Positions 47,986-58,696 of a DNA stretch of 64,000 nucleotides are shown in pieces (position 1 is the stretch's first letter; each line of letters opens with the position of its first letter). Source of the stretch: Alitta virens (taxonomy: Eukaryota; Annelida; Polychaeta; Phyllodocida; Nereididae). Location of the stretch: assembly GCA_932294295.1 (NCBI GenBank), contig OW028574.1:15944215-16008214 (forward strand), written 5' to 3'. The notes under the pieces were generated by a model. That model did no database searches. It worked only from the letters and a program-made list of their open reading frames with translations, and was not told where the DNA came from. Made by a program: the position numbers and the translations under genes.

Positions 47986-49446
47986 CTATATATCAGTGAC
48001 ACCTCGGTATTTATCAATCTTAACTGAGGCAGGGAACTTTGCACACACGATTAGAGTTGTTGGTTCAGATAAAGCATTAGAAAACCTTAAACTAATGCGT
48101 AAATTGCCTGAACGTTTCAGAGGTAGTACATCATCATTATTAGAATCACATTGTGAGCCAGCAACAAATCTATAAAATGTGTAACCTTTCATATATTCTT
48201 CGCGGGTGAGAGGATTGAAGTGGTCACTATATTCTATACCGCAAAGAGTTTTGTATGCATCAATGTATGAGCTTGTCTCGCATGTGCTTTTATATAGTGG
48301 TGTGATAGGACCTTGGCCTAGATCTTGCCCGTCCACTGTTACCTGAATAAAGTTGAGTGATGCATGATCAAACATAAAAGGATTAGTGAACAATGTACCA
48401 TGGTTACCTACATCTGTAACAAGTCCACACACCAGTTCGCATGGTATACGACCTGTGAACGGGTCATTAACTGTGCATGAAAACTGGCCTTTCCCTAGCG
48501 TAAATTTCTTGACCTCTGTTTTAATATAGGGGAAAATGGCAGGTTTGTTCTGCATTATTTCTGCATGTGAAACCAATATTTCAGGAATTACCTCTATCAT
48601 CGACACACTCAGAGAAGCTCTAGTAATCTGTACTTTGTAGGTACCCACTGTTACCTCTGGAGCCATTAAACAAAACTCGGGTGTACTAGGGTATAATGTT
48701 ATGCCTAAACTCACACCATTTGGAATGAACTTATATATATCTAACACGTCACAATACAGATGTCCAGACATATCAACCTCATGAGAGTTAGCAAAAAAGC
48801 TTGATCGTTTGGCTAACCCTTTGTTATCACCTAACTGCCAGTTAGGATCATCTAATTCACCCGGTGTATCTTTGTAAAACATCCCCATTTGCAATGTTGT
48901 TTCTTTCAGCTCTGTGTTTGTGTGTAGTAAAGCTTTGAAATAAGCTAAATAGGGGTATGATTCGTCAGAGTGGGTTAGAACTTTGTTCTGTAGGGCTACA
49001 TCAACACGACTGAACATTGAATGCATGAAATTATTAACAACACCAACAGACGCCTCATTATCAGTTGTTGCTGTTGTTGTTGTTGCAGCAGACGCCTCAT
49101 TATCAGTTGTTGCTGTTGTTGTTGTTGCAGTGTTAGCTGTATCAGTTGTTTCTTCTGTATCTTTAGATCTTTTCTCCCTACTTGTTACCGTGACAGGCTC
49201 AATCTTGTCACCGTTCTGTCGTACTATTTTACACGTAATATTAAGTTTTGTTCTACGTAAATCTAAATAGTTACTGCTATTATTGTTCACTTGGAACTGA
49301 ATAACGCCTTGTGTTGAGAAGTCGTTAACAGGATAGAACGTTGTCGTATGTGTATTCTTGACACCTACATTCTGGATAGGTTTCTGGAAAATAGCTAATT
49401 CCTCAGAATAACCTATGTAGGCATCCTCTAACACCTCCTGACTCAT
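47986..49446 (-). CDS. Major capsid protein, double jelly-roll (hexon-like)
   Basis: The ATG at 49446 is the first true ATG, giving 486 residues; in-frame codons before it are not ATG. It begins MSQEVLEDAYIGYSEELAIF and contains the typical capsid-protein blocks YPVNDFSTQGVIQFQV, YLDLRRTKLNI and NNFMHSMFSRVDVALQNKV, then DESYPYLAYFKALL. Both jelly-roll halves are covered by the length. Between residues about 107 and 133 a 14-residue unit (…TTTATTDNEAS…) is repeated twice, probably in a surface loop. It starts 12 bases after the preceding stop. The family is well known for Polintons (PY) and defines them as virus-like. Confidence 0.93.
   Translation of the reverse strand: MSQEVLEDAYIGYSEELAIFQKPIQNVGVKNTHTTTFYPVNDFSTQGVIQFQVNNNSSNYLDLRRTKLNITCKIVRQNGDKIEPVTVTSREKRSKDTEETTDTANTATTTTATTDNEASAATTTTATTDNEASVGVVNNFMHSMFSRVDVALQNKVLTHSDESYPYLAYFKALLHTNTELKETTLQMGMFYKDTPGELDDPNWQLGDNKGLAKRSSFFANSHEVDMSGHLYCDVLDIYKFIPNGVSLGITLYPSTPEFCLMAPEVTVGTYKVQITRASLSVSMIEVIPEILVSHAEIMQNKPAIFPYIKTEVKKFTLGKGQFSCTVNDPFTGRIPCELVCGLVTDVGNHGTLFTNPFMFDHASLNFIQVTVDGQDLGQGPITPLYKSTCETSSYIDAYKTLCGIEYSDHFNPLTREEYMKGYTFYRFVAGSQCDSNNDDVLPLKRSGNLRISLRFSNALSEPTTLIVCAKFPASVKIDKYRGVTDI
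49049..49132 (-). repeat. 42-bp exact in-frame tandem repeat inside the capsid gene
   Basis: The unit beginning gacgcctcattatcagttgt on the + strand occurs at 49049-49090 and 49091-49132 with one or two differences at its end. It encodes two copies of a Thr/Ala-rich 14-residue segment. The frame is preserved. Confidence 0.9.
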
Positions 49447-49458
49447 GGTTATCAACTA

Positions 49459-49920
49459 TTAATCAAAAACGTCCTTTGTACGCTGTATAACCTTATCAAC
49501 AGTCTTCTTCAACCTTGACCTCTTACCTGCATGTGTCTTATATGACATGCGTCTCTTACTGTATGTCTTACTATTAGCTCTACTCAAAACAGAGTGATTA
49601 GGATGCGTCTTCTGCTCAGTAGTTATATTGGCAGCTGCGACTTCTAGATCGTGTAATGCCCTACGACGTTGTGCCTCGGTGGGATCGATAACATCGCCAG
49701 CACTTATGCCTTTATCGTTTGTCGGCTTAGTATTAGTTTTTGGTTTATTAACAATAATTATACGATGCGTGTGTGGATTAGCATAAACACTTTTGCAATG
49801 AACATGTGAGCTAGTAAGATAAGGTGCAATCCTGCCTTCAGCTTGACCTTTGAAATGTTTCAATAAAATGTCATAATCTACACCCTTATTGAAAGAGTAA
49901 TACTTTGTGTTATCAGTCAT
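49459..49920 (-). CDS. Basic virion-type protein, function unknown
   Basis: The first ATG is at 49920 (MTDNTKYYSFNKGVDYD …), giving 153 residues. The C-terminal third is rich in Lys/Arg (SKRRMSYKTHAGKRSRLKK …), like a DNA-binding core protein. It sits between penton and major capsid protein with spacers of 49 and 12 bases, so it is probably part of the particle. I do not recognise a family. A core-protein role is inferred from charge and position. Confidence 0.75.
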   Translation of the reverse strand: MTDNTKYYSFNKGVDYDILLKHFKGQAEGRIAPYLTSSHVHCKSVYANPHTHRIIIVNKPKTNTKPTNDKGISAGDVIDPTEAQRRRALHDLEVAAANITTEQKTHPNHSVLSRANSKTYSKRRMSYKTHAGKRSRLKKTVDKVIQRTKDVFD

Positions 49921-49969
49921 ACTGTAGCTGTACGTAAGAGATATGCATTCACTCACATACAGACGTTGA

Positions 49970-50395
49970 CTATGTTATTAGTCTGAAGTGTAGTGTCCCA
50001 TTGACCTTCCCTTGTTTGAATGATGGATATATACCTGTGTTATCCGTTAAATATATATCTATAATGTCTAAACCATCAACGCATAGAGGTATATAGCGAG
50101 GGTTATCAAAATGTACTGGTAAACCTCTGTTGATTTGGTTAAAATACACTCTATTCAAGATAGGTGACAGTATAGCATTAACAGGGCTAGGTTTACATAT
50201 GGACGAATTAATAGTAATATATATAGCATGGTACTTATCAATAGGTCTAGGTAAATCTATGTCTAGCAGAGCAACTTCCCATTGACCTTGAGGTTGGAAT
50301 GTTAACCTACCTGGAAGTTTAACCCTGAATGATGTTGGTGTATTACCAGGAAAGTAGTTCTCCTTATCAACATCTGATGATATATACACAAACAT
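49970..50395 (-). CDS. Minor capsid protein (penton, single jelly-roll)
   Basis: The protein has 141 residues from the ATG at 50395. The opening MFVYISSDVDKENYFPGNTP and SFRVKLPGRL … WEVALLDIDLP is the hallmark of the Polinton penton/minor capsid protein (PX). Length and predicted all-beta nature fit a single jelly-roll. Its ATG shares one base with the integrase stop (TAATG). Pentamers of it would occupy capsid vertices. Confidence 0.88.
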   Translation of the reverse strand: MFVYISSDVDKENYFPGNTPTSFRVKLPGRLTFQPQGQWEVALLDIDLPRPIDKYHAIYITINSSICKPSPVNAILSPILNRVYFNQINRGLPVHFDNPRYIPLCVDGLDIIDIYLTDNTGIYPSFKQGKVNGTLHFRLIT

Positions 50396-51525
50396 TATTG
50401 TTTACCTTTGTACTGTTGTATGGATGCTGTGGGTATATAAGTGTTAAACTTGTCCGAATAACCGTACCATTTAACAAGGCTGAGTTTGCGACCTTTAACC
50501 TGTTTAGTCTTTATAACTTTGTCGATTTTATATGTTATATCATCTACGTTTTGGACAGGTGCTAATAGTAACTCCTCTGTGTAGAAAGACCCCTTGATGA
50601 TGTCACCACTGAGATCCTGCACTTTATATCTAGGAGGGTGGGATGGAATTTGATTACAAACTGTGAATAATTCCTCAGTCCATTTCTCATGATAACCTCG
50701 TGAAAATGGGGTGGCGTATAAACTCAATCTAACCAAACTTCCTAGAGCTATAGTGAACTTGACAGGTGTGTCAGCCCATCTGTTTAGTATGGGTATGTAC
50801 ACTTGTTCATATATAGCACGGGAATTTGCTGTATTAACAGTGGCAGGCGCCATGTTAATTGAGTGATGGACTGTGTTATTATAGCTAAACATGACATCAT
50901 CCAGAATATCTATGTACATTGCTGTCTGTCTTTCATAAAAGTACTTGAACAGTTTATTTTCTAATGTGCGATTGAATCGTTCACTGTAAGATGCTTTGTG
51001 ACGGCCATATGCTATTATGTGGTTAATACCTTTACTGTGCAACATTCTTTGAAATGCTGTACCCATATATTCTCCACCTTGATCAGTGCGTACAGTCTTG
51101 CATACTCTGCCGGATGTCTTAACAATATCTGTAAACGCTATCGTAACAGCTGCTGATGTTTTTAACTTGAGCGGTCGTGCCCATGCATAACGTGAAAAAA
51201 TATCTATACATACTAAAATATATTTGTACCCTCTATTATACTTGACTAAGTCATCCATCTGAATGATATCACTGTCCCATTGTTCATCAATATGTTCCAC
51301 TATTATATGTTCAGTATCAAATAGTTTTGCAGGTGAACTATGTATCCTATGCGTCGTCTGCTCCTTCAACCACTTGCTCACAACTGATAACGTTATACCT
51401 TGAGGTTTATGCTCTCTCTTCTTTGCCTCATTCCATAATTTCCTTACACCTGAATAGCTGCTAGGTTGACCTATTGTGTAATAGATACCACTAAGAAACA
51501 AATCTACCTCAGATGTTTGTGTCAT
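50395..51525 (-). CDS. int: Polinton integrase (retroviral-type DDE, C-terminal chromodomain)
   Basis: The protein has 376 residues from the ATG at 51525. The catalytic triad is visible: D86 (WDSDIIQM), D148 (VRTDQGGEY) and E183 (YSERFNRTLE), with 34 residues between the last two. A C-terminal chromodomain-like segment lies at about 332-370 (YKIDKVIKTKQ … LVKWYGYSDKFNTYIP). It makes the staggered target cut that produces the 6-bp duplication seen at the element's ends. It is the first gene of the compact minus-strand cluster and ends in TAATG, overlapping the penton start. Confidence 0.95.
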   Translation of the reverse strand: MTQTSEVDLFLSGIYYTIGQPSSYSGVRKLWNEAKKREHKPQGITLSVVSKWLKEQTTHRIHSSPAKLFDTEHIIVEHIDEQWDSDIIQMDDLVKYNRGYKYILVCIDIFSRYAWARPLKLKTSAAVTIAFTDIVKTSGRVCKTVRTDQGGEYMGTAFQRMLHSKGINHIIAYGRHKASYSERFNRTLENKLFKYFYERQTAMYIDILDDVMFSYNNTVHHSINMAPATVNTANSRAIYEQVYIPILNRWADTPVKFTIALGSLVRLSLYATPFSRGYHEKWTEELFTVCNQIPSHPPRYKVQDLSGDIIKGSFYTEELLLAPVQNVDDITYKIDKVIKTKQVKGRKLSLVKWYGYSDKFNTYIPTASIQQYKGKQ

Positions 51526-52032
51526 GCTCTATATGTGTTTATAACTCTGTATACTGTTTTCTAGACATATATATGCTAATAGTATCACTGGTATATAGCC
51601 TTACTAACACTGCCCTGTTATGTTAGTTATAGAGAATAGAAAGGCTAGTACAGTCTTTTATATACTATCTCAATGTCCGTATCATGATCCATATGTAGAT
51701 AATACTGCGTTATTATAAACTTTATATACTGTGTTCTGAACATATACACGTACTACCACTCGCTGTTATGTTAGTTATGGGGATAGAAGACTAATCAGTC
51801 TTTCATATAATACATTCTAAACATTTGCTCTGCTGTGTGCATGTAATATCTCTGTGATATACTCATATGCAGCTGTAGATATATATAACAAAGCTATTGT
51901 GTGTGAGTTGTGCTCATTTTATTACCATTGTACAATGTATAAGATATTGATGTCATCTGGTAAGGGATTACACTACGGATGGTACCATCTGCAACATAAT
52001 ATATCATAATATAATAACAGTAGATACCAATC

Positions 52033-52072
<40 letters not shown>

Positions 52073-52103
52073 TATACTAACCGTATATATCTTGGTCTCT
52101 AGT
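51526..52103. other. Spacer upstream of the integrase/capsid cluster
   Basis: No gene is seen. The promoter of the cluster should lie at 51526-51900 on the minus strand. A phrase with ctatact.t.tt.ctagacatatatat and cacta..actgcc.tgttatgttagtta is present twice (about 51546-51630 and 51725-51780), a degenerate tandem repeat of about 175-180 bases. A (TA)n run lies at 52037-52071. Confidence 0.55.
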
Positions 52104-52535
52104 TCAATGATTATGACGACTAACTTCAACATTAACAATAGTTCTATGTACAGGATCATATTTGTTGATGGTAAGGTTATCCTGGTAGTTCTTTAAACAA
52201 GTAATAAGATCAGTGAAGGAGTTATTACTCCTTTCCACCTCTATGTAATGCTCCTCAGCACACATTAGGCATGACACAACGTCAAATGCAACCCATGTGA
52301 GAGTGTATGTCTCTGTTGGAGTTGGCACACGTTTACAGTCGCCTAAGGCATAGAATTTAACAACCCAGTCTGAACATCGTTCCACACATTTAGCCGGTAC
52401 ACCAGATAGATAATAATCGCTTATACATTCGTTTAAGGATGTGAATACATTATCCGAGTTGTACAGTAGTGTTAAACAGTTAGGGTCCTGGCAATCAGGA
52501 TAAGAATAAACATACCAGCTTATTGTATATGACAT
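52104..52535 (-). CDS. Small protein with two Cys-containing repeats, function unknown
   Basis: The protein has 143 residues with its ATG at 52535. Two halves look alike: SYTISWYVYSYPDC … VFTSLNECISDYY and TYTLTWVAFDVVSC … SFTDLITCLKNYQ. This indicates internal duplication of a beta-strand plus helix unit with paired cysteines. There is no signal peptide or membrane helix. It is the outermost gene on the right, separate from the capsid cluster, a place where accessory genes of such elements sit. No family is recognised. The open frame of 432 bases in AT-rich DNA, together with the internal repeat, supports a real gene. Confidence 0.65.
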   Translation of the reverse strand: MSYTISWYVYSYPDCQDPNCLTLLYNSDNVFTSLNECISDYYLSGVPAKCVERCSDWVVKFYALGDCKRVPTPTETYTLTWVAFDVVSCLMCAEEHYIEVERSNNSFTDLITCLKNYQDNLTINKYDPVHRTIVNVEVSRHNH

Positions 52536-52771
52536 GTTAATGTTAGACTGATCTATGCTTATCTGTGCATCTATGTCTTGTCAGCTCTCAACTGATACAT
52601 GTAACGTATGACCAACGTATTATTCACCCTGCTGTGTTGTTCTGGCTTGTGGATATTTTATACCTGGGTTGTACATATATCTCGCATCCTCCATAGCAAT
52701 CAGCTACATCCCTTAGTGTTCTGGGTGTTCAGTAGCATAATTGTCAAAACAGCCGTACTCGTTGGCCTTCG
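52536..52771. other. Sub-terminal spacer at the right end
   Basis: No gene is seen. It contains a degenerate unit (tctcgcatcctccatagcaatcag at about 52680) related to the 40-bp units in the terminal repeat, so the repeat array extends inward in decayed form. Confidence 0.5.
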
Positions 52772-53046
52772 CCAGGATTGTCACACTTCTCACGTCCTCT
52801 ACAGTAATCAAACTATAGCCCACGGTATTCCACGTTTTCTATAGTAATCACACTATAACCCGCGGCGTTCCACTGGTTCATCGGTGATGCAAAGAGGACG
52901 GGTTAGAGCCTCGGGCACCCGTTCGAGGCATGACATCCATACATATCTTCGGGTAGCTCCACCTAGCGGCCACCGTCATGAGTACCACTAGCGCCGCCTG
53001 TCGCGGGCTACGGGAGCTAGGGGTTTATAGTAGCCCTCTTACTACT
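52772..53046 (-). repeat. Right terminal inverted repeat, 275 bp
   Basis: It is the reverse complement of 35036-35310 with one mismatch. It contains two 40-bp tandem units, 52791-52830 and 52831-52870, and ends CCTCTTACTACT at the ACACAA target duplication. Confidence 0.95.
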
Positions 53047-53052
53047 ACACAA
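53047..53052. repeat. Target-site duplication, right copy (ACACAA)
   Basis: Identical to 35030-35035. Joining the two flanks at this hexamer gives the uninterrupted intron sequence expected before insertion. Confidence 0.93.
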
Positions 53053-56000
53053 GGGTTGTCATGCTGAGAAGGGGTGGGTTAGAGGTTGTTAGTGGTTTCA
53101 GGTGAGAAAGGGAGTTTATCACCCCATAGGACAGGTGGGCTAGTCAAACCGTCTACAGAATATGCTTGACATGTGATGGGCTTCAGGTGAAAACGGCCAC
53201 TTCATGCATCATGCTCTCAAGCAAGTTGTCATCTAATTCACTCACTGGTCCCAGCCCTATTGTAAATCATTGTTTGAGACACCTGAGCTGCTTGTTTCTC
53301 ACCTGGAAGTTTTATAGATTCTGGTCAAGGCCAGCTAGTCATTTTGGCCTTCTAACACACCGTCCCTTGATCATTTTTTTGCTTGACTGACATGCCTTTG
53401 TGCACAGTGTCACTTTTTCATTAGTCCAACCTAACGGAATTTATTGTATTGTTTTCTTGTCCTTCAAATGCCATGTGTCTAGTCTTTTCGTGGCAGACCT
53501 TTCCATTTCGGGAGTCTAAAAAAATATTTATGGCCGGAGAAATCTATTTGTCACTCACGGAAGAGCAAGTAAAGTGAGTCAGGTAAAATAGAAAATGACT
53601 ATTGACCAATGCTACGCTTAGCCAACAGCAGTCCACCTACGACATGCATTGATTAAACGATTTGAGCAAACATGCTTATAAAATTGCAAATTCAATTTGA
53701 ATATTCGTCCGAGTCTATTTTAGTGCAGTTATTAGGCCTACACTAATGTACTCAAAACGTCATTAGCTAGGTAAGTCTGATGTATTGCATAAGCATACCT
53801 GTGCAGACGTTTACAGTCTACCTGACAGGTGTATGATCACTTGCCTTTGATCCGAGCCGATCGATTCATGACCCACCTTTACAATAAGGATTTACAAGTA
53901 GGTAATACCCACTAAAACTGTCTTTGTAGAAATATGCCATTGACCATGTGGCAGTCTAATGATAGTAATCGTTGTGTGAAATATTAGCAACAGTAGATTT
54001 GTGGATTTGTAAGAGATCAATTTTACATGCTCGTGGCGTTTCTGATTAGTTTAAAGGTATGTGATTGACTCGTTGGTTTTAACAGGGATTTTGCTTTGGC
54101 TAAATTTCATCATAACTGACATTAATATTTAGTCATAAAATACATCAATCTGGGACTAATCCAGATATACTAGAAACATCCATATATTTCAGTCTATTCT
54201 ATACATAGTCATTTCGGCCTGACATATGTCAGAGTGAATTTACTAAATTGACTAATTGGATCCATAGTAGAAAATACAATATGACACTTTCCTAATTGAT
54301 TATTGATTATAGAAATATGTGCATTATATATATAATTATACATGTTCTTGTTGGCTGTGTGAGGTAGATGGTGCCCATTCAGACGCTTATACCCTTGTTT
54401 TTGTTATCATTTGTATTAAAACTTTGGGTCAATGTCATCAGTATTGTGTTATTGATTCTCACCTAACATTGATGGAAAACTCTGCCACATGGAGTTTGCT
54501 ACATGACCCAAATACATGTGAACATTTTCAACTGCTGCCGCTTGCAAAATGATCCATCAGTTGCAGAAACAAGGTGGTGACAAGGCCAGACCATTAAGAA
54601 AGCCATGATTTATTCATTTAGCCAATATTAAAATGTTTAGAACAGCAGGCTAGCAAGAAGTAGTCATAATATATGGATCATTACATCAATAAGATTTAAT
54701 TATTATTAGGACAATAGAGCAGTCATTATAAGTTATGACTGACTTTTCGTTCAGAAACATACATTTATCCGTCATTGGTTATTCTAGTATCCATATATTT
54801 CAATTATTCTGTACTTCTGTTAAGAGTGAATTAATTTATTAGTCGAATCCATACATGTCCACAATTAAGGCAAAAATGTAGACTTGCTGAAGCTGACACA
54901 TTGTGTATCAATGACAATTGACGTGGTTTTGATATTTTAGTACTCCTGGATCAATTTCGCTTTAATCTAGCATATATTTATAAATTAGGTGCAAATTTTG
55001 TCTGAAACAAATAAAATCATGCATTACTTTGGATTATCCTATGATTTCATCATAAGGGAACTGCTACGGTTGGTTTTCTTCTTTGTACATAGATGTAGCT
55101 TGTTGACCTGGCGTCAAAAACTACTCGGTGCCCAATATCTCTCGCTCCAAGGTCATTGGCTGAGTGTATCTAAGCCAGCCTTCCTGTGTTTAGTGACTAG
55201 ACTGAGGTCTGGATTGCCTTTAGATATTGTTGGTCTTTTATCTCAAGAATATGAATAGCCATGAATTACGTTGTCCTGGCTGCATATTTCAAGTAGAAGT
55301 ATTGAAGGACAGGCTGACAGATCAGTGTTTAGAGTCTGGTCGATACATTATTGCATCTGTGACCTCCAAGTAGATTTCTTTGTGATGGTCTTTTGAAGTA
55401 GATTTTTCTCATCCTTCCCTGGTTTGTCGCACCTATGCGTAGAGACGTTCATGAAACGTTTTATAATGCGTTAAAAAGGTATCCAATAATGTTCATAAAA
55501 TAGCAGAAGGTATTGTTAACTGAAGCCAAAGTATAGGCACCTGTCATGTTCTACAAATGTATCCAGTATCATTATGACGTCATAGAAGTTGGGAGCTGCA
55601 ATGCTGCATAGTTTTGGCAATTAAGTACTGTGCGGCAATACCTTGGACAAGTCCAAGAAAATATATTGTACAGTGCATATTCTATGGTACAACTGCAGTC
55701 CACAATGAAGGTAGAAGTTCCTAAATGATACTCTACGATTTGATGTTAATTGTATCAGCCATTAAAGTCATGTAATTATGTCTGTTATAAAAAATATTTT
55801 AAATGAGATTGGGAAGACAATTCCAGTGTTTCCATTTGGATTTAATAAAACACAGAAATGAAATCAGCTACATTTGAATAGGGCAATACCAGTGTTGGTG
55901 CACAACAGTTCTGCAGTCTTATTATTATACCTGAAATGATGCTCTCACATGGACAATTTATTACACCAGGTGGCGCCAAGTTTTAGCGTTCATAAATTTT

Positions 56001-56600
56001 AACGTGACGGGACAAGTTCAGGAGGTCTCCCTTGAATCTAGTTTCAGCAGTCTTACTGTTGATGACCACTCAATTAAGGACCCAATTATATTTCTTCCTT
56101 CTCCTTTGTAGTTCTCAATACAGCCCATAGTCTACACTAAGGGTGGTCAAAATGTATAATAAAGTTACACAATACATGGTGATATTGTGGCGAGTTTTTG
56201 AAATTTTTAAATGTTTGATATAATACAAGAAGTTACAATAGAATATTTATTATTATTATGTGTTATCAGCACAGATGCAATCACTTTAGCTGCCTTGCAA
56301 CGGACTTAAGAGATAACATGCATTTCTCTCGGAGGTTGTCCGCTGCCATGGTTATATTTGCTTGAGCTGGCATCATATGTAGTCCAGCACTTAACTTCTG
56401 TGCACTTTGAGGAAAGAAAACACCTAAAGAAAAGGTGTTACCAACTTCTTTTCAGTAGGCTAAAAAGTATCCCATTAGCATTTTACTTGTTTTGTGAATA
56501 ATTATATAATCATTGGTTTCTAGTATTTTGAAGAATATACTCACTGTGTCAACAAGAAAAACATTGTTTCGTATCTTCATAATAGCTATTGAGTATTATA

Positions 56601-56758
56601 ATAAGACCCAATGGTTATGTGGTATATTTTTATATTCCCCACGAGTGGACAGATTGGCCAGGATTCACGAGTGGCGTTAGCCACGAGTGAATTCTGAAGC
56701 CAATCTGTCCACAAGTGAGGGAATATAAAAATATACCACATATCCACTTGGGTCTTAT
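56601..56758. mobile_element. Foldback MITE-like element
   Basis: The arm ataagacccaatggttatgt followed by ggtatatttttatattccc is mirrored by gggaatataaaaatatacca and catatccacttgggtcttat. The centre is also partly self-complementary (cacgagtg words, ccaatctgtcc against ggacagattgg), giving a near-complete hairpin. It is noncoding. Confidence 0.7.
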
Positions 56759-58696
56759 TTATACCCCACAATTTTCACTTTTAGTTGAGCTGCCTGGCTA
56801 TGCATTCATGTAGTATAGAAAAAATTCATGAATATTAATTTTTGCCATTGACCAATCAGAGCATTGCATAACTGTCAACAACGTCATCACCTCAAAACTT
56901 TCTGGGACATTTTGAGGTTAATAAAAGAATTTACGAATGATATTTATAAACCAGTTGTCAAATATTTCTTGTCAGAATTTGTTTTTTATACTAGATTTGG
57001 ACAGAAAATGTTTTATTGTTCCGTATTATTCGATTGTATTACCGAAGCGATGACGCTCCTGTGACGTTGCCCATAGCAACACAGCCACACAATGGCTTGC
57101 ATCTGTGGACTGAACACACCATTGACTTTCTGTTACGTTTTTTGGTCCTAGAATCGTTAATTCTTGTCCGATTTCAAAAATTCTAACCTTTTTAGAGAGC
57201 TGACAATTTTATCTTTTGAATAGAGGTAAAATTGTGACTCCGAATATTGTTTTAAAGCGGCGGCGTTAGTTTAAACGGCGAAGCGCTTAGCTGCAAAAAG
57301 TGATTTTTTGTCAATGGCCTGCCATACATAGAAGTATGTGGTATACATTTCCCATCCTTGTAAGGTAAGCCATGTAGTATACACATGTATACCACATAGG
57401 CTATACCACATGGCTTTTCTATGTGGTATACAACTGATTGTGGGGTATTCAGGGCAACAGCCTTAAAATGGGTCTTTGGGTATACAAGAAACCTATGTTC
57501 CAGTGAGGGATTGCTTAAAAATGTGCAGGGAAATGAAGAGACAGATAAGTGCATGTGTTTCAAAATATGAGCTGAGTTACTTATCTTTCAAATATGATGT
57601 TAGTGTCATCTCTGCAAAAATTGGGTTAGTACATTTATTTGGTATTATGAGGTTATGAAGTATGAAGTCAGTACAACTCTTTCAAATATGAGGTTATTGT
57701 GCATCTAATTCAAATTGAGGTTCTCTTTCAAATATGAGCATTCAAATATGAGGTTATAACATGATAGCTAGTGGCTTCCATGCCCTTTTTACTGTGGCAT
57801 TCTAAACCACAACTGCTGTGGAACTACATCCTGGAAGCTGAATGAAACGACCCCCGCCTCATCTCAAGGCCACGCAGTTGCCGGGCAGTAGCCAGTCAGT
57901 GGGCCAGCCATTCTTGGAGCCCTCTATGTTATGACTGTACCATCATTGCAGCTCCTGTCAAATTTGCACTGGTTTGAGTTTGCCACAAGCAATTACTAAT
58001 TCATGGTTTGATATGAAGAAGTGATATCATGGAATTACACTGTTAATACTGTTTATGGAATAGAGTGAGCTGCATACATATATATTCAGTGAGTAAGATT
58101 TGTACGATTTTGTGTAATTGCAATTTAAAACTGTCATTACACGTAAACCTCACTGTTGAAATCGTTATTGGTGTAAACTTTGCAGGACTTGATGATGAGG
58201 CAGTGTGAAGTGTGAAGTTAATTAATGATGATACAACAGGTCAAGATATCATCTGAAATATGAGGTGGTTTTGATGTCAAGAGTTGTTTTGATTTTGACG
58301 TGGTCTTAATATGGAGGTGGTCTTAAGGTGGGGCTCTATTGTATTATTAGTTGTGTAGGCTTTAGCAGCGAGTTTTTTTTAGCAATAAGGTTCAGAGGAA
58401 TTGCACTATAAGACAGTGTCATATAAGACAATACTACACTCATTGAGTTTACCTTTATCAGATTTCGTGAATTGAATTGTATGTGTCAGTCTCTGGCACC
58501 GGAGGATCTAAGTTAGCCCTAAGATTCCTGTGAACCCCACACCCACAAAAAAAAATGTGAGGATTATGTTGGCTATGTGTAGTATTCAAGTCAGACGTAC
58601 TTGGCATGGGATGTATCTAGTGTAACTTTTATAATTTAGTGTTCACCAAAAAAAACTTGTGTAAGGTCCTCACCTGGTCCTATAAATATACAAGCA

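Larger units (their letters stand above)
35036..53046. mobile_element. Polinton/Maverick (adintovirus-like) element, 18,011 bp, complete ends
   Basis: The element begins AGTAGTAAGAGGG and ends with its reverse complement; AG...CT termini are typical of Polintons. It has 275-bp terminal inverted repeats with one mismatch and 6-bp target duplications. It encodes PolB, integrase, double-jelly-roll capsid protein, penton, FtsK/A32-type ATPase and a pX-like small protein, the core set of Polintons and adintoviruses. It also carries a CARD-like gene, a PC4-like gene and a membrane-protein gene. The core ORFs are open, so it could be recently active. It lies in the first visible intron of the bHLH-PAS gene, with PolB in sense with the host gene. 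Confidence 0.96.

Noticed and set aside
48983..49270. Plus-strand ORFs (Val/Ala-rich or Cys-rich) over the capsid gene.
   Set aside because: They are antisense readings of the capsid repeat (gttgttgct) and not genes.
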